NCBI GenBank assembly: GCA_001801365.1
Contig: MGXL01000082.1
Coordinates: 1 to 10,379, forward strand
Length of the DNA stretch: 10,379 bases
Source of the DNA: Gammaproteobacteria bacterium RBG_16_57_12
GTDB taxonomy: Bacteria; Pseudomonadota; Gammaproteobacteria; RBG-16-57-12
Reading direction: 5' to 3'
Below, in pieces: positions 7,025 through 10,379 of this stretch (position 1 is its first letter; each line of letters starts with the position of its first letter). Below the pieces are notes generated by a model. The model did not search any database and was not told the origin of the DNA. It saw nothing but the letters and a program-made list of their open reading frames with translations. A program made the position numbers and the translations under genes.

Positions 7025-7867
7025 TCAGGATATAAAGCGCATGGACAGATCGATGGCTTTAATGTCTTTGGTGATTCTCCCGATCGAAATGTAATCGACG
7101 CCGGTTTCAGCGATTATTCTTATGTTATTCAATGAGATACTTCCAGAGGCCTCCAGCGGGATGCGTCTGGCGGTCAGAGTGACCGCCAGACGCAGTGTCC
7201 GGGCATCCATATTATCCAGCAGAATCCTGTCAACAGGGCAGGCGAGGGCTTCCTGGAGCTGCTCCAGGGTTTCCACCTCCACTTCCAGAAAGCTGGCGGG
7301 CGATTGGTGGCGGGCGGAGTGGATTGCCGCGGTGATGGATCCGGCCGCGTGTATATGATTCTCCTTGATCAGGATGGCGTCATACAGGCCGAAGCGGTGA
7401 TTTTGGCCGCCCCCGCAGACCACGGCGTATTTCTGGGCCGCACGCAGGCCCGGGATGGTTTTACGGGTATCTAAAATGCGGCAGGAAGTTCCGGCGACGG
7501 CGTCGACATAACGGCGGGTCAGCGTGGCGGTGCCGGACAGGGTCTGTAAAAAATTGAGCGCAGTGCGTTCTCCGCTGAGCAGGGTGCGGGCATTGCCGTG
7601 GAGGGTGCAAAGCGTCTGGTCCGGGGTTACGGCATCGCCATCGCGGGCTGCCCAGAGTACCTCGGTGCGCGGATCGAGCTGACGGAACACTTCGTCAAAC
7701 CAGGCCGTACCACACAGGACAGCCGGTTCCCGGGAGATCACCCGGGCCCGGGCCTGGCTTTGCTCCGGTATCAACATGGCGGTGAGATCACCGCTGCCGA
7801 TATCCTCCTGCAGGGCGAATTGCACCGCGCGCGAAATATCGTCAGGCAGTTTGTCGCAACAGGTCAT
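7025..7867 (-). CDS. nadC: Nicotinate-nucleotide pyrophosphorylase (quinolinate phosphoribosyltransferase)
   Basis: A 280-residue cytoplasmic enzyme that converts quinolinate and PRPP to nicotinate mononucleotide, CO2 and PPi in NAD synthesis. The N-terminal domain begins ALQEDIGSGDLT. The barrel carries SGERTALNFLQ (98-108), DTRKTIPGLR (133-142), KYAVVCGGGQNHRF (146-159) and KENH (168-171). EVEVE (195-199), LLDNM (216-220) and EASGSI (239-244) complete the substrate and metal sites. The start at 7867 is chosen because a GGGA Shine-Dalgarno (7877-7874) lies six bases before it; the in-frame ATG at 7873 abuts that site directly. The frame stays open to 8011, but those codons come from the inverted-repeat element upstream and look nothing like NadC. 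nadA and nadB are not in the window. Confidence 0.96.
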   Translation of the reverse strand: MTCCDKLPDDISRAVQFALQEDIGSGDLTAMLIPEQSQARARVISREPAVLCGTAWFDEVFRQLDPRTEVLWAARDGDAVTPDQTLCTLHGNARTLLSGERTALNFLQTLSGTATLTRRYVDAVAGTSCRILDTRKTIPGLRAAQKYAVVCGGGQNHRFGLYDAILIKENHIHAAGSITAAIHSARHQSPASFLEVEVETLEQLQEALACPVDRILLDNMDARTLRLAVTLTARRIPLEASGSISLNNIRIIAETGVDYISIGRITKDIKAIDLSMRFIS

Positions 7868-7934
7868 GGGCATTCCCGGATGGTCATTGTATGCAGTGCC
7901 GTTCTGATTTTGTTTATTATGCCACGGTGGATGC

Positions 7935-8101
7935 CTAGTATCGTGAATCATAAATATCGAAACATAAAATGGCGTCTTTTTCCGCATGGCTGCGTTGCTC
8001 GTCGTTGCCATAGAGTCGGCTATGTCGCCTCCTCGCGCCTTGCCCTGCGAAAAAACCCATCCATTTTATCTTGTTCCGATATTTATGATTCACGATACTA
8101 G
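7935..8101. repeat. MITE-like palindromic element with 25-bp terminal inverted repeats
   Basis: Positions 7935-7959 and 8077-8101 are perfect 25-bp inverted copies beginning CTAGTATCGTGAATC. The arms stay similar further inward. TAAAATGG on the left matches CCATTTTA on the right after a 3-nt offset, and then T-rich tracts lead to GCATGGC and GCAGGGC. The centre (about 7985-8045) holds a small hairpin, CATAG (8009-8013) / CTATG (8020-8024), flanked by pyrimidine-rich GCTCGTCG and CTCCTCGCG segments. The element is too short to encode a transposase and has no start-to-stop ORF of its own. The outermost CTAG may be a 4-bp target duplication or part of the repeat; the flanks do not decide. It lies 67 bp upstream of nadC. 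Confidence 0.8.
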
Positions 8102-8240
8102 CCGGTATGCTGTTGACTTTATTGTGAAGTCCTGTGGCCAGCCACGCTTATTGCCTAAAGAAACAGCACCCGCGGGACGATGAACGATTAATAATGTCAC
8201 ACTATTAAATTCATCGACCGGCGAACGGTGGAAGGTATCT
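8102..8240 (+). other. Intergenic leader of the ankyrin-acyltransferase operon
   Basis: No gene is seen in this stretch between the inverted-repeat element and the ankyrin gene. It holds a lone TTGACT (8113-8118) without a matching -10, a short GTGG/CCAC hairpin (8134-8145), the dyad at 8188-8208, and a strong GGAAGG Shine-Dalgarno (8230-8235) before the ATG at 8241. The likely promoter is the AT-rich stretch around 8180-8210 (ATGAAC, 17 bp, TATTAA), which is weak by consensus. Confidence 0.4.
8188..8208. promoter_or_regulatory. Near-perfect 21-bp dyad, candidate operator
   Basis: Half-site TTAATA-A-TGT (8188-8197) is mirrored around C8198 by ACA-C-TATTAA (8199-8208), with nine of ten pairs matching. 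It overlaps the TATTAA that is the best -10 candidate, 32 bp before the ankyrin ATG. That is a typical position and size for a dimeric repressor site. No regulator gene is adjacent. Confidence 0.45.
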
Positions 8241-8720
8241 ATGAAAAGATTATTAATATTCCTGATGCTATGGCTGCCGCTTGGCATGGCCGAGGCCGCC
8301 GGGCCCGACGAGCAGCTGATGATGGCGGCACGGGATGGCCGCGAGGCGCTGGCGAAGTCGGCCATTGCCCAAGGCGCCAATGTCAATGCAGTGAATCCCC
8401 AGGGGCGCTCGGCCCTGATGCTGGCGGCCTACTACGGCAACGAGAAGGTGGTCAAGCTGTTGCTGGCCGAAGGCGCCGATCCCACGCTCAAGGATAGCCA
8501 GGGGGGAACCGCCCTGATAGGCGCCTCCCAGCAATATAACCTGGAAGTGATCAGGGCGCTGATCAGTCATGGCGCCGATGTGAATGCGGCGGGCAAGAAT
8601 GGCATGACACCCCTGCGTGCCGCCGAGCTCAACGGCAATGACGAGGTCATGAAATTATTGGGTGAGGCGGGCGCAGAGGGTGGCGGCAAGAAGTCCGCCA
8701 AGAAGAAGAAAAAGGGCTGA
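8241..8720 (+). CDS. Exported ankyrin-repeat protein
   Basis: A 159-residue protein with an N-terminal signal peptide (KR, then hydrophobic LLIFLMLWLPLGMAEA; likely cleavage near residue 20). About four ankyrin repeats follow (about 22-54, 55-87, 88-120, 121-146). They show the usual GRSALMLAAYYGNEKVVKLL, GADPTLKD, GGTALIGAS and GMTPLRAAELNGN segments. Ankyrin repeats mediate protein-protein contacts, and here presumably act in the periplasm. The C-terminus is a glycine spacer and a lysine-rich tail (KKSAKKKKKG) that could contact anionic lipid or cell-wall polymers, which is inference. Its stop shares one base with the acyltransferase start (TGATG), so the two are coupled. The start is set by GGAAGG five bases upstream. 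The binding partner is unknown. Confidence 0.85.
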   Translation: MKRLLIFLMLWLPLGMAEAAGPDEQLMMAARDGREALAKSAIAQGANVNAVNPQGRSALMLAAYYGNEKVVKLLLAEGADPTLKDSQGGTALIGASQQYNLEVIRALISHGADVNAAGKNGMTPLRAAELNGNDEVMKLLGEAGAEGGGKKSAKKKKKG

Positions 8721-9457
8721 TGTTCAGCTTGAGTGTGTCGAGCACTGCCTGGGTTATCATTGGCGTCATCATCATCCTGGCGGCTGCCTTATGGACGTGG
8801 CGGCGGTTTTTGCGGCGCTGCGAGGCGGAGTGCGAGGTGGATTGGGGGAGCGTCTGGCTCAATCGCTTCGATGGTCTCAACCGGCTGTTTTGCCGCCGCT
8901 TCCATCGGCTGCGCTATGAACCCCTGCAATTACCGCACCACGGCGGTGCCGTGGTGGTGGCCAATCATGTTTCCGGACTGGACCCTCTGTTATTGATGGC
9001 GGCAAGCCGCCGGCCATTGAGGTTTCTGATCGCCCGGGAGCAGTACCGGCGCCGGTGGCTGACGTGGCTGTTCGCGGCGGGGGGCTGCATACCAGTGGAT
9101 CGCGAAGAGCGTCCGGAGCGCGCCTTTCGCGAGGCCCTGGAGGCGCTGCGCCGCGGCGAGGTCATCGCCCTGTTTCCTCATGGCACCATTCATCTGGACA
9201 GCGATCCCCCGCGGCGCATCAAGAGCGGGGCGATCCGCCTGGCGGTCCTGAGCGGCAGCCCGATTTTCCCCCTGCGCCTGGAAGGCATCCGCGGACAAGG
9301 TCATACGATACTGTCGGTGATAATGCGCAGCCGCGCGCGTATCCACAGCTTCCCGCCCATCGAGTGTGATAAGGCCGCACTGGCGAGATGCGCGGATCAC
9401 ATCAGCGATATCCTGGAAGGGCGGGCAAAAATCACCCATGCGACATTGAGCTCATGA
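8720..9457 (+). CDS. PlsC-family (lysophospholipid) acyltransferase with altered motif III
   Basis: A 245-residue membrane-associated glycerolipid acyltransferase. One N-terminal transmembrane helix (about 10-27) is followed by the acyltransferase domain. Motif I is NHVSGLD (82-88), giving the catalytic HX4D pair H83/D88. Motif II-like GCIPVDREE is at 122-130, and motif IV-like IFPLRLEG at 182-189. Motif III reads FPHGT (152-156), followed by Ile, where the family normally has FPEGTR. Both the glutamate and the arginine that help hold the glycerol-phosphate are missing. The class is confident, but 1-acyl-glycerol-3-phosphate as acceptor is doubtful, so plsC is not assigned. It is coupled to the ankyrin gene by a 1-bp overlap. 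The tandem repeats begin at its last base. Confidence 0.83.
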   Translation: MFSLSVSSTAWVIIGVIIILAAALWTWRRFLRRCEAECEVDWGSVWLNRFDGLNRLFCRRFHRLRYEPLQLPHHGGAVVVANHVSGLDPLLLMAASRRPLRFLIAREQYRRRWLTWLFAAGGCIPVDREERPERAFREALEALRRGEVIALFPHGTIHLDSDPPRRIKSGAIRLAVLSGSPIFPLRLEGIRGQGHTILSVIMRSRARIHSFPPIECDKAALARCADHISDILEGRAKITHATLSS

Positions 9458-9563
9458 CGGTGTTCATATATTTTTCGGCGGCATCCCGTTTTACGGTGTT
9501 CATATATTTTCAGTGGCATCCCGTTTTACGGTGTCTATATATTTTCCAGTGGCATCCCGTTTT
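9457..9563. repeat. Three tandem 35-36-bp repeats
   Basis: Copies lie at 9457-9492, 9493-9527 and 9528-9563. Each runs ACGGTGT, TATATATTTT (CATATATTTT in the first two), GGCATCCCGTTTT. They differ by a few substitutions and one 1-base indel; the second and third are most alike. Each junction forms a small CCGT-TTT-ACGG dyad. The array starts on the last base of the acyltransferase stop codon and ends directly at the AAGGA Shine-Dalgarno of the next gene. It therefore fills the whole intergenic region. Confidence 0.92.
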
Positions 9564-9577
9564 AAGGACGGCAGGAC

Positions 9578-10379
9578 ATGAATGAATCGCTGAACCTGGT
9601 CAACTGGGCCGTCGTGCTGATGGGTTGGGCCGCCGGCCTCGTGCTGCTGGTGCTGCTCGTCATGTTTGTGCAGGACCTCACGCAGAAGTCCCATGCGGTG
9701 CGGCGCAATTTCCCGGTGGTCGGCCGCCTGCGTTATTTTCTGGAACGGCAGGGGGAGTATTTCCGCCAGTATTTCTTTGCCCACGACCGGCAGGAAATGC
9801 CCTTCAATCGCGCCACCCGCCAGTGGGTGTACCGTACCGCCAAGGGTCTGGGTGGTATGGTCGGATTCGGTTCCACCTATGATCTGCGCGAGCCGGGCTC
9901 GATCATTTTCGTCAACTCACCTTACCCCCTGCTGGCCGAGGAATGTCAGCCGTCGCCGCCGATGGTGATCGGCGCACAGTGTGACCAGCCATTTATCGCC
10001 AGGAATATCGTCAATATCTCGGGCATGAGTTATGGGGCCATTTCGGCGCCGGCAATCAGGGCGCTGTCCAGGGGTGCGGCCGAGGCCGGGGTGTGGATGA
10101 ATACGGGAGAAGGGGGCTTGTCCACTTATCATCTCGAGGGCGGGTGTGATGTGATTTTCCAGATCGGTACCGCCAAATATGGCGTGCGCGATAGCGAAGG
10201 TAAACTCAGTGACGTGAAACTGCGCGAGGTCTCCCGGCATGTCAAGGCATTCGAGATCAAACTGAGCCAGGGCGCCAAGCCCGGGCGCGGCGGGGTGCTG
10301 CCGGCCATCAAGGTGACGCCGGAGATCGCGAGTATCCGCGGCATTCCGGTACATACGATTTCCAACAGCCCCAACCGCC
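9578..10379 (+). CDS. Membrane-anchored FMN-binding glutamate-synthase-domain protein (5' part)
   Basis: The first 267 codons of a gene that runs off the right edge. A transmembrane helix (about 11-31) is followed by a soluble region matching the FMN-binding glutamate synthase family (GltB central/synthase domain as a free-standing protein). Visible are NISGMSYGAISAPAIRALSRG (147-166), NTGEGGLSTYH (175-185), FQIGTAKYGVRD (194-205) and KLSQGAKPGRGGVLPAIKVT (228-247). The last two regions form the FMN and substrate barrel in GltB. There is no N-terminal glutamine amidotransferase domain, so ammonia release from glutamine would need another subunit or does not occur. The 3Fe-4S cysteines would lie beyond the window. 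The physiological reaction of these stand-alone proteins is not established. The start is set by AAGGA (9564-9568), nine bases upstream. Confidence 0.88.
   Translation, partial: MNESLNLVNWAVVLMGWAAGLVLLVLLVMFVQDLTQKSHAVRRNFPVVGRLRYFLERQGEYFRQYFFAHDRQEMPFNRATRQWVYRTAKGLGGMVGFGSTYDLREPGSIIFVNSPYPLLAEECQPSPPMVIGAQCDQPFIARNIVNISGMSYGAISAPAIRALSRGAAEAGVWMNTGEGGLSTYHLEGGCDVIFQIGTAKYGVRDSEGKLSDVKLREVSRHVKAFEIKLSQGAKPGRGGVLPAIKVTPEIASIRGIPVHTISNSPNR

Noticed and set aside
7019..7030. A terminator after nadC (CCTG/CAGG hairpin)
   Set aside because: The stem is only 4 bp, overlaps the stop codon and has no T run on the minus strand.
7868..8011. A longer NadC N-terminus starting at 8011
   Set aside because: The extra 48 codons are encoded by the inverted-repeat element and its flank, show no NadC similarity, and lack the Shine-Dalgarno that sits before 7867.
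9457..9563. The 36-bp repeats as a CRISPR array
   Set aside because: The unit length is right, but the copies abut directly with no unique spacers, and no cas gene is present.

Overview
The window looks like ordinary chromosomal DNA from a gammaproteobacterium. The evidence is the AmgK/MurU cell-wall recycling pair, a UvrY/GacA-type response regulator, a YrfG-type HAD nucleotidase, bacterial-type prolyl-tRNA synthetase with an editing insertion, and NadC. Gene density is high, GC content is moderately high by eye, and several gene pairs overlap as ATGA. I cannot name the genus.

Layout, left to right. (1) The 3' end of a yrfG-like HAD nucleotidase gene (+) meets a YkgJ-type cysteine-cluster gene (-). 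(2) A divergent promoter region of about 100 bp with two perfect TATAAT boxes and several small palindromes leads into amgK-murU (+, overlapping), which salvage MurNAc to UDP-MurNAc. (3) A GacA/UvrY-like response regulator, an acylphosphatase and a small cysteine-rich lipoprotein form a compact + strand operon. The regulator has a 9-codon leader ORF overlapping its start. (4) On the - strand, proS is followed by a lytic transglycosylase. A lipoprotein with an NrfJ-like OB-fold domain has its own strong terminator, and nadC lies beyond it. (5) Upstream of nadC lies a roughly 167-bp imperfect palindrome with perfect 25-bp terminal inverted repeats, resembling a MITE. (6) On the + strand, a secreted ankyrin-repeat protein overlaps a PlsC-family acyltransferase with an altered motif III. 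Three 35-36-bp tandem repeats then lead into a membrane-anchored FMN-binding glutamate-synthase-domain protein that runs off the window.

Functional themes are cell-envelope metabolism (amgK, murU, lytic transglycosylase, acyltransferase, two lipoproteins) mixed with housekeeping (proS, nadC). I see no phage, CRISPR, toxin-antitoxin or defence cassette, and no tRNA or rRNA gene. The unexplained signals are mostly non-coding: the MITE-like element, the tandem repeats before the glutamate-synthase-like gene, a near-perfect 21-bp dyad before the ankyrin gene, and the leader ORF of the response regulator. I do not find a convincing new multi-gene system.
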